64,000 nt of DNA from assembly GCA_036271555.1 (NCBI GenBank), contig DATBAK010000085.1, forward strand, positions 1 to 64,000, written 5' to 3'. The notes under the pieces were generated by a model, which ran no database searches, was not told the DNA's origin, and worked only from the letters and a program-made list of their open reading frames with translations. This document shows, one piece after another, positions 17,988 through 26,876 of the stretch. Position 1 is the first letter of the stretch. The number at the start of each line of letters is the position of its first letter. This DNA comes from Acidimicrobiia bacterium. GTDB lineage: Bacteria; Actinomycetota; Acidimicrobiia; IMCC26256; PALSA-610. A program made the position numbers and the translations under genes.

Positions 17988-18808
17988 GCGGCGAAGCAGA
18001 CGTGCTCGTCGCGCTGTCGAGCGTGTGGGCGTCGATGCAGCAGCTCGGCGACACGCTCGACGAGGCGCAGTGGAAGCTGCCGACCGACTGTCCCGGCTGG
18101 ACCGTGCAGGACAACCTCGCGCACATCATCGGTATCGAGTCGGTGATCATCGGGCTGCCCGAACCGAAGGTCGAGCTGCCCGCCGGCCTTCGCCATGTGA
18201 AGAACGAGCTGGGCCGTTCGAACGAGGTGTGGGTCGAGTCGTTCCGCGGCTGGACCGGTTCCGAGGTGCTGCACGAGTTCCGCGTGATCGCGACCTCCCG
18301 CTTGAACCAGCTGCGCTCGTACACCGACACCGACTGGGCGGCGCCGTCGTGGACGCCGGTCGGCGACGGTCAGGTGCGCGACCTCATCCCGTTCCGCGTC
18401 CTCGATTCGTTCGTGCACGAGCTCGACATGCGACGCGCGCTCGGCACGCCCGCCGACTTCGAGGCGCCGGCCGCGAAGCTCTCGCTCGATCGCATGCGCG
18501 CCACGTTGGGGATGATCGTCGGCGCGCGGCTGCGGCCGCCCGACGGTACGCGCGTCGCATTCGTCGTCGAAGGTCCCGGCGGGTTCGCCACCGCGCTCGC
18601 GATGCACGAGAGCCGCGCGGAGGCGATCGACCCGGTGCCCGATCCCGTCGCGAGCGGCGTCGACGTCACGCTGCACATGGATCCCGACACGTTCGTGCGC
18701 CTCATCGGCGGACGCGGCGAGCTCGACGCCGTCGCGACCGCAGTACGCATCGAGGGCGACGCGGGCCTCGGCCGCCGCGTCGTCGAGCACATGAAGGTGC
18801 TGATGTAA
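17984..18808 (+). CDS. Maleylpyruvate isomerase-family (TIGR03083-like) mycothiol-dependent protein
   Basis: 274 residues, ATG at 17984 overlapping the upstream stop. The DinB-like four-helix start has the family pattern LPTDCPGWTVQDNLAHIIGIE, and metal-ligand candidates H in NLAHII and the HELDMRRALG segment (His and Asp). The C-terminal half resembles the MDMPI C-terminal domain, ending in an SCP2-like fold (DVTLHMDPDTFVRLIGG). Family members use mycothiol as cofactor, which fits an actinobacterium. The substrate is unknown. Confidence 0.8.
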   Translation: MSGEADVLVALSSVWASMQQLGDTLDEAQWKLPTDCPGWTVQDNLAHIIGIESVIIGLPEPKVELPAGLRHVKNELGRSNEVWVESFRGWTGSEVLHEFRVIATSRLNQLRSYTDTDWAAPSWTPVGDGQVRDLIPFRVLDSFVHELDMRRALGTPADFEAPAAKLSLDRMRATLGMIVGARLRPPDGTRVAFVVEGPGGFATALAMHESRAEAIDPVPDPVASGVDVTLHMDPDTFVRLIGGRGELDAVATAVRIEGDAGLGRRVVEHMKVLM

Positions 18809-18872
18809 CAGGGTGTGACTGCCCTGAGACCCCGATGTCGGGCGTCGCAGGGCGACGGGTACGGTCGCGACG

Positions 18873-19592
18873 GTGGTCCGAACCGTGTCCGATCCTCCGC
18901 GCGCCGACGGTTCGCGCCCGGACGCGGTCGGGATCGAGGTGCGCGGCCTGCGTCACGAGTACCGCCTCGACGGTCAGCCGCTGCGCGTGCTCGACGACCT
19001 CGACTGGTCGGTCGACGCGGGGGAGTTGATCGCGGTCACCGGTCGCTCGGGCTCCGGGAAGACGACGCTGCTCTCGATCCTCGGCGGGCTCGAACGGTTG
19101 CAGTCGGGCTCGGTCCGCGTGGGAGAGACCGACCTCGCGTCGCTCACCGGCAACGCGCTCGCCGACTACCGCCGCACGACCGTCGGCTTCGTCTTCCAGG
19201 ACTTCGGCCTGCTCGGTTCGCTCACCGCGCTCGAGAACATCGAGCTCGCGCTGACGTTCGCCGCGGTCCGCGGCGCGAGCCGGACGCGTCGGGCGCGCGA
19301 GCTGCTCGACTCGGTCGGGCTCGCCGACCGCGCGAATCATCGGCCGGTCGCGCTCAGCGGGGGCGAGAGCCAGCGCGTCGCGATCGCACGCGCGCTCGCG
19401 AACCGGCCCCGGTTGGTGCTCGCCGACGAGCCGACGGGCAACCTCGACGACGATTCCGCGGCGCGCGTGCTCGATCTGCTCACGGCGCTGCCCGACGATC
19501 ACGCGTGCACGCTCGTGGTGGTCACGCACAACGCGTCGGTCGCCGCACGCGCCGATCGCGTGCTGCGGCTCGATCAGGGTCGCCTGCAGTGA
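18873..19592 (+). CDS. ABC transporter ATPase, LolD/MacB type
   Basis: 239 residues, GTG start; another GTG at 18885 is possible. Walker [11 protein letters not shown]-loop [10 protein letters not shown], signature [15 protein letters not shown], Walker [13 protein letters not shown] with catalytic Glu, and H-loop VVTHN. It ends in a GTGA overlap with the permease gene. MacB/LolD-type ATPases drive mechanotransmission or export of lipoproteins, peptides or drugs. Confidence 0.9.
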   Translation: MVRTVSDPPRADGSRPDAVGIEVRGLRHEYRLDGQPLRVLDDLDWSVDAGELIAVTGRSGSGKTTLLSILGGLERLQSGSVRVGETDLASLTGNALADYRRTTVGFVFQDFGLLGSLTALENIELALTFAAVRGASRTRRARELLDSVGLADRANHRPVALSGGESQRVAIARALANRPRLVLADEPTGNLDDDSAARVLDLLTALPDDHACTLVVVTHNASVAARADRVLRLDQGRLQ

Positions 19593-20971
19593 GCTATCGG
19601 GACGCGATCGCTATAGCAGCGCGCAGCGTCACGCGCCGGCTCGGCCGCGCGGTGTTGACCGTGCTCGCGGTCGCGCTCGCGGCCGCGCTGCTCTCGTCGT
19701 TGCTCATCGCGGGCAGCGCCGCGCGCACGCGGGTGCTCGACGACGTGAGTCGCGGCGGTCCGCTCACCGGCATCCGCGTCGACGCGGCGGCGCCCGACCC
19801 CGGGTCGCTCGACTCCGACGATCCGCCGACGGGGAGGCCGCGCGCGATCGACGACGCCGCGCGCCACCGCATCGCCGGGCTGCCCGACGTGCGCGCGGTC
19901 GTGCCGGTCGTCGTCACACCGATCCAGGTGCTCCGGCCCACGAACCTGCCGGCGCCGAAGCGCACGACGACGTCACGCCGGCGGGCCGGGGCGCGTCGGC
20001 GCGCGGGCACCGCCTCGGGCGGCTCGTCGCTGATCAGCGACGAGCTCATCGGTGTCGATCTCGCGCGTACGAACGACGTTCCGGTCGCGCTCGAGGCCGG
20101 GCGCCTCCCCGCGCCGGGCTCGACGACCGAGGTCGCCGTGACCGACGGGTTCCTCGCCCGGTTCGGTCTCTCGAAGGCCGACGCGCCGAGCCTCCTCGGC
20201 CTCCACCTCCAGTTCGGCGCGCCGCGCTTCTTCGACGAGTCCGGCGGCGCGACGCTGCGCCACTCGAGCCTGCGTGCCCGCTGGACGCGGATGGAGATCG
20301 TCGGCGTCGCGGCGCAGGAGCTCAGCGGCGGGCAGTTCGTCGTCCCGATCGCGGTCGCGCAGGCGGCGCGCCGCTGGACCCTGACCGGTCCGAGCGCGGC
20401 GATCTTCGGCGGTAACGCGTCGCCCTACTCCGCGCTGTTCGTCATCGCGAGCTCGCTGGGCCACGTCGGGTCGGTGCGCGCGGAGATCACCAACGTCGGG
20501 TTCTCGACCAGCGCGCCCGAGACGCTGATCGAGTCGGTGCAGCATTACGTGCACGTCGTCGAGATCGTGCTCGCCGGCATCGGCCTCATCGGTCTCGTGA
20601 TCGCCGCGCTCGGGATCGCGAACGCGATGCTCGCGGCGGTGCGCGAGCGGCGCCGGGAGATCGGCGTGCTGAAGGCGATCGGCGCGCGCGATCGCGACGT
20701 TCGCCGGATCTTCCTCCTCGAGGCCGCGACGCTGGGCTGCATCGGCGGCGTCATCGGCACGGTCGCCGGGTGGCTGACCGCGCGCGCCCTCGCGGGCGTG
20801 GTGAACGGCTATCTCGCGAAGGAGGGCCTCGCGGGCGTCACCCTCGGAGTGCCGACCGTGATCCTCGTCGGCGGCGTGGTCGGCGCGACCGCGATCGCGC
20901 TCATCGCCGGCACCGTTCCCGCGCAGCGCGCCGCGCAGCTGCCCGCGCGCCAGGCGATGGGCGACCGGTGA
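19589..20971 (+). CDS. FtsX/MacB-type ABC permease
   Basis: 460 residues from the GTG at 19589 that overlaps the ATPase stop. One N-terminal helix ([23 protein letters not shown]), a large extracellular MacB-PCD-like region of about 250 residues, then three C-terminal helices with the cytosolic FtsX signature [25 protein letters not shown]. It pairs with the preceding ATPase as a type VII ABC system. The following lipoprotein gene overlaps it by 4 bases, so the lipoprotein could be a partner. Confidence 0.88.
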   Translation: MSYRDAIAIAARSVTRRLGRAVLTVLAVALAAALLSSLLIAGSAARTRVLDDVSRGGPLTGIRVDAAAPDPGSLDSDDPPTGRPRAIDDAARHRIAGLPDVRAVVPVVVTPIQVLRPTNLPAPKRTTTSRRRAGARRRAGTASGGSSLISDELIGVDLARTNDVPVALEAGRLPAPGSTTEVAVTDGFLARFGLSKADAPSLLGLHLQFGAPRFFDESGGATLRHSSLRARWTRMEIVGVAAQELSGGQFVVPIAVAQAARRWTLTGPSAAIFGGNASPYSALFVIASSLGHVGSVRAEITNVGFSTSAPETLIESVQHYVHVVEIVLAGIGLIGLVIAALGIANAMLAAVRERRREIGVLKAIGARDRDVRRIFLLEAATLGCIGGVIGTVAGWLTARALAGVVNGYLAKEGLAGVTLGVPTVILVGGVVGATAIALIAGTVPAQRAAQLPARQAMGDR

Positions 20972-21615
20972 CGCGTCGCGCGCCGGCGGCGCTCGCGGTC
21001 GTGCTCACGGTCGCGGTCGCGCTCGCGGCCTGCTCGCACGCGTCGTCGAGCGGCGGCCTCGCCGCGCCCACGACCGCCACGGCCGCGCAGGAGGTGTTCG
21101 TCGCGTTCGGCTCGACCGCCGGCCTCGGTTCCGGTCTCGCCGACAACCTTCGCGACGCCTGGCCGCAGGTGGTGTTCCGCGATTCGTTCCCGTTCTCGAC
21201 CGTGCTCATCAATCTGTCCGACGATCCGTTGCCGATCGACGACGCCGTCACGCTCCAGCTTCCGGTTGCGCTCGAACAGCACGCGAAGGCCGCGGCGATC
21301 TGGCTCGGGCCCACCCGCGGCGATTGCACGACCGACACGACCGCGACGATGTTCACGCCGCAACTCACCGCGCTCGTGAAGCCGCTGCGCGACTCGGGTG
21401 CGCGCGTGGCCGTCGGCAACCTTCCGGACGGCGTCCCCTGCGCCGTCGCATTCAATGCCGCGGTCACGAACGTCGCGCGCGCGAATGGTGCGACCGTGGC
21501 CGACGTCGCGTCCGCGCTCGCGTCGACACCCACGATCGGTCCGAGCTCGAAGATCACGGTCGCGCAGGGTCACGCCGTCGCGGCCGCCTTCGGTGCCGCG
21601 CTCGCCCCATCGTGA
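20968..21615 (+). CDS. Lipoprotein with degenerate SGNH-like fold
   Basis: 215 residues from the GTG at 20968 that overlaps the permease stop. Signal and lipobox: [14 protein letters not shown]. The mature start [13 protein letters not shown] resembles the SGNH hydrolase block I, but GDS is replaced by GST and no DxxH is seen at the C-terminus. It is therefore probably inactive as an esterase, or only resembles one. Its coupling to the MacB-type permease suggests a role in that transport system. Confidence 0.6.
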   Translation: MTRRAPAALAVVLTVAVALAACSHASSSGGLAAPTTATAAQEVFVAFGSTAGLGSGLADNLRDAWPQVVFRDSFPFSTVLINLSDDPLPIDDAVTLQLPVALEQHAKAAAIWLGPTRGDCTTDTTATMFTPQLTALVKPLRDSGARVAVGNLPDGVPCAVAFNAAVTNVARANGATVADVASALASTPTIGPSSKITVAQGHAVAAAFGAALAPS

Positions 21616-21677
21616 CGCGTGGGGCATGATGCCCCGGACGCGCGGAACGCGCGTCGGTTGGCGAGAGGAGTGGGGAC

Positions 21678-22628
21678 GTGCGTGCGATGCGCAAGCCTTT
21701 CGTGCTCGTGAGCGCGGCTGTCGCGATGGCCACCGGAATGTTGCTGCCGATGGCGGCGAGCTCGGCGGCGACGGCCCCGCCTCCGCCGACGAACCTGCAG
21801 GTCACGGTTCCGCATCCGCGGCACTCGTGCACGGGTGACCGCGACACGTTGCGCTGGGATGCCCCCGCCGACACCGGCGGCGATCCGGTCACCGGGTACC
21901 ACGTGCACTGGTTCGTCAACGGCATGACCGACCCGCCGTTCAGCCGCACGCTCGACCTTCCGGCCGCTCCCACGAGCCTGCCCTTCGACGCGCAGGTCGG
22001 CAACAACCAATTCGAGATCTCGACCGTCACCGCGGCGGGCACGTCGGCGCCCGCGACCGTGCAGGTCGACGTCGCGCAACGCCCGGGCCCGCAGTCGTTC
22101 AGCAACGCCTACATCGAAGATCAGGTGCACCAGCACGCGATCAAGGTGGCGGTCGCGTGGTCCGTGATGACGAAGCCGCCGTTGGAGACCGGCCACATCA
22201 AGGTCGCCATCACGCTCGTCGGCGGACCGACCGAGAGCGGATCGCGCGCGACGTTCCGTCACCTCGTCGCGCACACGCAGTATCAGTTCGACGCGGTGAC
22301 CGCCAACGAGTGCGGCTCGGCGATCGACCACGGACCGGTCATCGCGACCGGGTGGGTGCCGAACTTCAAGCATGCCGACCCTCCGCTCACCGCGTCGGTC
22401 GGCGCGCACTACGGCTATCACTTCCACGCCGCCGGCGATCCCGCGCCCACGTACTCGCTCGACACCGCGCCGAGTTGGCTCACGATCGATCCCGGCACCG
22501 GCGCGCTGAGCGGTACCCCACCCACCGGGACCACCTCGTTCACGTACTCGGTGCGCGCCGCGAACTCGGCCGGCCTGTTCGGTGCCGCGAGCGACGACGC
22601 CGGACCGTTCACGGTCTCGGTCGACTGA
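21678..22628 (+). CDS. Secreted fibronectin type III/Ig-like protein
   Basis: 316 residues, GTG start (alternative ATG at 21687). Signal peptide MRAMRKPFVLVSAAVAMATGMLL ending in ASSAA. The first domain looks like fibronectin III (PPPPTNLQVTVP..DTLRWDAPADTGGDPVTGYHVHW). The C-terminal domain is putative-Ig (SVGAHYGYHFHAAGDPAPTYSL..GTGALSGTPPTGT). Both are adhesive or architectural modules common on actinobacterial surfaces. No enzyme domain is present. Confidence 0.75.
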   Translation: MRAMRKPFVLVSAAVAMATGMLLPMAASSAATAPPPPTNLQVTVPHPRHSCTGDRDTLRWDAPADTGGDPVTGYHVHWFVNGMTDPPFSRTLDLPAAPTSLPFDAQVGNNQFEISTVTAAGTSAPATVQVDVAQRPGPQSFSNAYIEDQVHQHAIKVAVAWSVMTKPPLETGHIKVAITLVGGPTESGSRATFRHLVAHTQYQFDAVTANECGSAIDHGPVIATGWVPNFKHADPPLTASVGAHYGYHFHAAGDPAPTYSLDTAPSWLTIDPGTGALSGTPPTGTTSFTYSVRAANSAGLFGAASDDAGPFTVSVD

Positions 22629-22712
22629 CCGGCGCGGCGCCCGCCGCCCCGTGATTTCGGGCCCATCGCGAGCCGGTAGCGTGAGCGGGAGGTCGTTCCA
22701 GGAGGCTCGCGC

Positions 22713-23708
22713 ATGTCGCTCGTGACCAATGTGATCGCCGGTTCGGGCGCCCGGCGGGTGCTGTTGCTGATCCACGGCTACGGCGCCGACGAGCGCGACC
22801 TCGGTGGGCTCCTCACGTATCTCGACCCGGACGGCGAGTTCGTCGCGGTCATGCCGCGCGGCCCGCTGGCGGCGCCGGGCGCGCCCGGCTTCTCCTGGTA
22901 CGACATGTCGGCGCCGCCGAACGCGGCCGCGTTCGACGATGTGCTCGACTCGCTCGACGAGCTGCTCGATGCAAGCTGCGCGGAGCACGACTTCGCGCGT
23001 TCGGAGGCGATCGTCGGCGGTTTCTCCCAGGGCGGCGGGCTCGCGATCGCGCTCGCGCTGCGCGCGGGCGCGTCTGCGCATCCTGCGGGTGCGCTCGCGA
23101 TGAGCCCGTTGCTCCCCGCGCTCGACGGGTTGGAGATCGACGACGCCGCAGCCGCGTCGACCCCCGTGTTCGTCGCGCACGGCACGCACGACCCGATGAT
23201 CCCCGTGAAGCAGTCGCGCGCGCTCGCGCGCGCGCTGCGGGGCGCCGCTGTACCCGTCGTGTTCCGCGAGTACCCGATGGAGCATCAGGTCGCGCTCGAG
23301 GAGCTGCGCGACGCGCGCACGTGGATGGAGGGTGTCGCGGCGGGGGAGCGGCCCGACGAGCCGGTTCCCGACGACCCGGTCGAGGCGGTGCCGTCGGTCA
23401 CGACCGCCACGTTCCCGCGCGAGGTGCTCGAGTCGTCGCAGCCCGTGATCGTCGACTTCTGGGCGCCGTGGTGCGGACCGTGCCGGCAGGTGTCGCCGAT
23501 CGTCGAGCAGATCGCGCGTATGCGCGACGGCTCCTACAAGGTCGTGAAGGTCAACATCGACGAGGAGCCCGCGCTCGCGCAGCAGTACGACGTGCAGAGC
23601 ATCCCGCTGATCGGGCTGTTCCGGAACGGCCGGCTCGAGCGCTCGTCGCTCGGCCTGAAGTCCCGTCAGCAGCTCGAAGCCGAGCTCGGCATGCTCGTCA
23701 TTCCGTGA
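22713..23708 (+). CDS. Alpha/beta-hydrolase esterase fused to thioredoxin
   Basis: 331 residues. Residues 1-210 form a phospholipase/carboxylesterase-type alpha/beta hydrolase: oxyanion region LIHGYGADERDLGGL, nucleophile S105 in GGFSQGGG, Asp in HGTHDPMIP and His in MEHQVALEEL. A 25-residue acidic/Pro linker (ERPDEPVPDDPVEAV) leads to a thioredoxin domain with WCGPC at 253-257 and the cis-Pro loop QSIPLIGLF. No signal peptide, so cytosolic. The frame runs continuously across the junction with no internal stop. Confidence 0.85.
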   Translation: MSLVTNVIAGSGARRVLLLIHGYGADERDLGGLLTYLDPDGEFVAVMPRGPLAAPGAPGFSWYDMSAPPNAAAFDDVLDSLDELLDASCAEHDFARSEAIVGGFSQGGGLAIALALRAGASAHPAGALAMSPLLPALDGLEIDDAAAASTPVFVAHGTHDPMIPVKQSRALARALRGAAVPVVFREYPMEHQVALEELRDARTWMEGVAAGERPDEPVPDDPVEAVPSVTTATFPREVLESSQPVIVDFWAPWCGPCRQVSPIVEQIARMRDGSYKVVKVNIDEEPALAQQYDVQSIPLIGLFRNGRLERSSLGLKSRQQLEAELGMLVIP

Positions 23709-23747
23709 CCGCCGGTCGCGTTCGCTCCGCTCGCCGCTGCTGACGCG

Positions 23748-25100
23748 TCAGCCGCCGACCGAGGTCGCGCCGCTCGCTCCGCTCGCGCGCTGATGCGGGA
23801 CCCGTTGCCACCCGCCGAAAAAGCCGTCGTCGGATTGCCGCGCCCACCAGGCCGACAGGTAGGCGGCCGCGGCGAGGTAGAGGCGGCGCGCCGCGGGCTC
23901 GTCGGCCGCGGCATCGAGGCACGCGTGCGTGTACTTCACGAGGTGTGCGTCGTGGTGCACCGCGGCGCGCGTGACGAGCTCGCTCGTGATCGCCGCCCGC
24001 GCGTCCTCCGACGAATGCCACACGTACGCAGCGGCTTGCGAGGGCCCGGTCTCGATCGCGTCGGCGAGCGTGCGCGTCGACGGGCGCGGCGGTCGCCACT
24101 CGGGATCGAGGGTCACGGCACCGAGCCCGGCGCGGAAGCCCGCGACGAACGTGCCCGCGACCGCGACGGCCGTGCGCGCCGCGACGGCACCGCCCGCGAG
24201 TCCCATCACGGCCTGCGCCATCGTGAGGCAGTGGGTCCACCCGTAGGGCGCGTAGGTCGACGGTTCTTGCAGCATCGACCACGCGGCGACGCGCGCGATG
24301 TCGCGCCGCGCCCACGCGACGTCGATCGGCGAGTCGACCGCGTGGGTGAGCAGCGACGCGGCGACGCCGGCTTCCTCGACCTGGTGCATGAGCGGGTAGA
24401 TGAAGTCGTTCCCGGGCAGGCCGAGCGACGGCGTCTGCACGAGCGCGTCGAGCAAGGCGGGTCTGTCACTCGCGGCTTCCGTCGCGTCGTGCCACGTGAT
24501 GCGCCAGTCGGGGTGGCGCGCGATCTCGCGGGCCGGGCCCCGCACGACCTCGACGGTCACGCCGCTCGCGAGCGCGACGCGCGGGAAGTGATGCAGGAGG
24601 ATCGGCGCGTGCCCCGCCGCGCCGAGCGCCGGCGTCAGCGCCTCGCCGAGCAGGCGCCCGAGGTCGTGCGGTTTCGCCTGCACGCCGAGCTGGGTTGCGA
24701 ACCGGTCGACCGCATCGAGGTCGCCCGCGCCGATCGCGGCGACGAGATCGGCGGCGAGCGTGGCGAGCGGGCGCACCGAGATCGACGCCGGGTCGGCGAC
24801 GGGTTCGCCCGCGGCCTCGTACGCCGCGCCCAACTGCACGATGCGGGCACGCGCCTGCTCGCGTGCGCCGGGCGCGACGTGCGGCAGCAATGCGGCGCGC
24901 CCGATCAACTCGAGCGGCGCGTGCAGGACGAAGGAGTCCGCGGGTGCGGCGCGCGGCACGGCGAGCACGCGGCCGGCGGCGGCGACGAGCTGGTGGTCGT
25001 CCCATTCCGCGATCCCGCGGTCGCGGTACTCGCGGTGCACGGCGTCGGGTGTGATTCCCGATAGGTCGGCGGCCGTGGTCACAGTCTGCGGCGTCGGCAT
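23748..25100 (-). CDS. Questin-oxidase-like (DUF4243?) oxidase, SoxR-controlled
   Basis: 450 residues from the ATG at 25100. The sequence is helical and rich in histidines: ILLHHFPRV, YPLMHQVEEAG, GWTHCLTMAQAVMG and a C-terminal DAHLVKYTHACLDAA. The GWTH and HLVKY motifs resemble bacterial questin oxidase family (DUF4243) proteins, but the N-terminus does not match well, so the family call is tentative. It is divergent from a SoxR-type regulator, and its promoter carries a SoxR box, so it is probably induced by redox-active compounds such as quinones. Confidence 0.6.
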   Translation of the reverse strand: MPTPQTVTTAADLSGITPDAVHREYRDRGIAEWDDHQLVAAAGRVLAVPRAAPADSFVLHAPLELIGRAALLPHVAPGAREQARARIVQLGAAYEAAGEPVADPASISVRPLATLAADLVAAIGAGDLDAVDRFATQLGVQAKPHDLGRLLGEALTPALGAAGHAPILLHHFPRVALASGVTVEVVRGPAREIARHPDWRITWHDATEAASDRPALLDALVQTPSLGLPGNDFIYPLMHQVEEAGVAASLLTHAVDSPIDVAWARRDIARVAAWSMLQEPSTYAPYGWTHCLTMAQAVMGLAGGAVAARTAVAVAGTFVAGFRAGLGAVTLDPEWRPPRPSTRTLADAIETGPSQAAAYVWHSSEDARAAITSELVTRAAVHHDAHLVKYTHACLDAAADEPAARRLYLAAAAYLSAWWARQSDDGFFGGWQRVPHQRASGASGATSVGG

Positions 25101-25107
25101 GGGTCGC

Positions 25108-25138
25108 ACCCTAAATGCTCAAGCTCACTTGAGGTCAA
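25108..25138 (-). promoter_or_regulatory. MerR-type promoter of the SoxR-controlled gene (leaderless)
   Basis: On the minus strand: -35 TTGACC (25138-25133), a 19-base spacer and -10 TAGGGT (25113-25108). The 19-base spacer is the stretched spacing typical of MerR/SoxR-activated promoters. The expected transcription start, about 7 bases after the -10, falls on the ATG at 25100, so the mRNA is probably leaderless. Confidence 0.65.
25117..25134. promoter_or_regulatory. SoxR box
   Basis: GCTCAAGCTCACTTGAGG. The outer arms CTCAAG and CTTGAG are perfect inverted repeats around a 4-base centre, and the site matches the known E. coli soxS operator (CCTCAAGTTAACTTGAGG) in all but the first base and the centre. 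It lies inside the 19-base spacer of the minus-strand promoter and 30 bases before the soxR start. Confidence 0.85.
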
Positions 25139-25163
25139 GGCCTCGCGGCCGTAGGGTCACGAG

Positions 25164-25622
25164 ATGACCTCCGACGAGCTCTCCATCGGCGAGGTCGCCG
25201 ACCGCACCGGTGTCGCGGTCTCGGCGATCCGCTTCTACGAGCAGGAGGCGCTGATCGCCGCACGCCGCAGCGACGGCGGTCAGCGCCGGTTCCACCGCGA
25301 CGTGCTGCGGCGCATCGCCTTCGTGCGGGTCGCGCAGCGCGTCGGGCTCACGCTCGACGAGATCCGGGCCGCGCTCGACCAGCTTCCTGCGGGCCGCACG
25401 CCGACGAAGTCCGACTGGGCGCGGCTCTCGCGTGCCTGGCGGCCGCAGCTCGACGAGCAGATCGCGGTGTTACAGCGACTGCGCGACGACCTCGACTCGT
25501 GCATCGGCTGCGGCTGCCTCTCGCTCAAGGAGTGCGCGCTCTACAACCGCGACGACGCGGCCGCGGCGCTCGGCACCGGCCCGCGCTATCTCCTCGGCAA
25601 CACCCCCGACGACATCGGTTGA
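25164..25622 (+). CDS. soxR: Redox-sensitive MerR-family activator SoxR
   Basis: 152 residues. N-terminal winged-helix MerR domain (LSIGEVADRTGVAVSAIRFYEQEALI), dimerisation helix, then the SoxR 2Fe-2S cluster signature C113-x2-C116-x-C118-x5-C124 (CIGCGCLSLKEC). SoxR is activated when its iron-sulfur cluster is oxidised by redox-cycling drugs and turns on promoters with over-long spacers. Here the only adjacent target is the divergent oxidase-like gene. Confidence 0.93.
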   Translation: MTSDELSIGEVADRTGVAVSAIRFYEQEALIAARRSDGGQRRFHRDVLRRIAFVRVAQRVGLTLDEIRAALDQLPAGRTPTKSDWARLSRAWRPQLDEQIAVLQRLRDDLDSCIGCGCLSLKECALYNRDDAAAALGTGPRYLLGNTPDDIG

Positions 25623-25678
25623 CGAGTTGGTCCGCACCGCCGACGCGCTCCTCGACCGCGCTCGCCGCGCGCGCCACC

Positions 25679-25719
25679 TTGCGACCTTCCGTATCCCTTC
25701 AGGGCACTCACGGTCGCAA
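25679..25719. terminator. Imperfect hairpin between convergent soxR and selD
   Basis: TTGCGACC (25679-25686) pairs with GGTCGCAA (25712-25719), with an inner CCCT/AGGG stem. It lies in the gap between two convergent genes and is probably a two-way terminator. There is no clear T-tract. Confidence 0.45.
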
Positions 25720-25751
25720 AGTGCGGGCCGCGCGGTCGGTTGGGAGAGCGC

Positions 25752-26828
25752 TCAACGGACGCAGATCGTGCCCGCGTGCGCCGCGGTCGTGTGCCCGATG
25801 ATCGCGGCGGCCGGCGTCGCGCGTGCGCGCAGCGCGGCGACGAGCGCGTCGGCGCGCTCGGGTGCGACCGACAGCAGCAACCCGCCCGACGTCTGCGCGT
25901 CGGCCAGCAGGTACTGCTCGTCGAGCGACAGTGCACCCCAGTCGACCGCGTCGTCGACGAACGCGTGGTTGCGTTGCGTTCCCCCCGCGACCATGCCGGC
26001 GGCGAGGAGCTCGCGCACGCCGTCGATCACCGGCACCGCCGTCGCATCGATCTCGGCGCCGACGCCCGACCCGCGCACGAGCTCGAGCAGGTGACCGGCG
26101 AGACCGAAGCCGGTCACGTCGGTGGCCGCGTGCACGCCGACCTCGAGCGCGGCGTCGCGCGCGCCGGCGTTCAACGTCGTCATCACCGTGATCGCATCGC
26201 GGAGATGGGCTTCGGTTGCGCCGTCGCGCTTCAGCGCGGTCGCGAGCACGCCGAGTCCGATCGGCTTCGTGAGCACGAGCGCGTCGCCGGCGCGCGCGGC
26301 GCGGTTCGTGAGGATCGCGTCCGGATGGACGGTGCCGACGACCGCGAGCCCGTACTTCGGTTCCGCGTCGTCGATCGAATGGCCCCCCGCGATCACGCAA
26401 CCGGCGTCGGTTGCCGCGGTCGCGCCGCCGTCGAGCACGCGCGCGAGCAACGCGAAGTCGAGACCCTCACGCGGCCACGCGACGAGGTTGAGCGCGAGTG
26501 TCGGTGTGCCGCCCATCGCGTAGACGTCGGAGAGCGCGTTCGTCGCGGCGATGCGGCCCCATTCGAACGGGTCGTCGACGATCGGCGTGAAGAAGTCGGT
26601 GGTGACGACGACCGCGAGGTCGTCGCGCAAGCGGTAGACGGCGGCGTCGTCTGCGGTCTCGAAGCCGACGAGCAGATCCGTGTCCGCGGCGGGCGGCGTG
26701 CGAACGAGACCGAGCACCGTGCGCAGGTCCGCGGGCGAGAGCTTGCAGCCGCAGCCCGCGCCGTGCGAGAAGCGCGTGAGGCGGACCGGTGCCGGCGGGC
26801 GTGCCGGCGAACGTTCGGTCGCGGTCAT
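25752..26828 (-). CDS. selD: Selenide, water dikinase
   Basis: 358 residues. N-terminal RFSHGAGCGCKLSP contains the family's reactive cysteines (C26 and C28) and K29, matching E. coli SelD in this segment. Further AIRS/PurM-type motifs: GFETADDAAVYRL, VVTTDFFTPIVDDP, GRIAATNALSDVYAMGG and DVTGFGLAGHLLEL. It makes selenophosphate from selenide and ATP for selenocysteine or selenouridine synthesis. No selA, selB, selC or ybbB homologue lies in this window. Confidence 0.96.
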   Translation of the reverse strand: MTATERSPARPPAPVRLTRFSHGAGCGCKLSPADLRTVLGLVRTPPAADTDLLVGFETADDAAVYRLRDDLAVVVTTDFFTPIVDDPFEWGRIAATNALSDVYAMGGTPTLALNLVAWPREGLDFALLARVLDGGATAATDAGCVIAGGHSIDDAEPKYGLAVVGTVHPDAILTNRAARAGDALVLTKPIGLGVLATALKRDGATEAHLRDAITVMTTLNAGARDAALEVGVHAATDVTGFGLAGHLLELVRGSGVGAEIDATAVPVIDGVRELLAAGMVAGGTQRNHAFVDDAVDWGALSLDEQYLLADAQTSGGLLLSVAPERADALVAALRARATPAAAIIGHTTAAHAGTICVR

Positions 26829-26876
26829 CGGGCCGAGCCTACGGCGCGCCGAAGCGAACCTCGCTCGCGCTCGACG

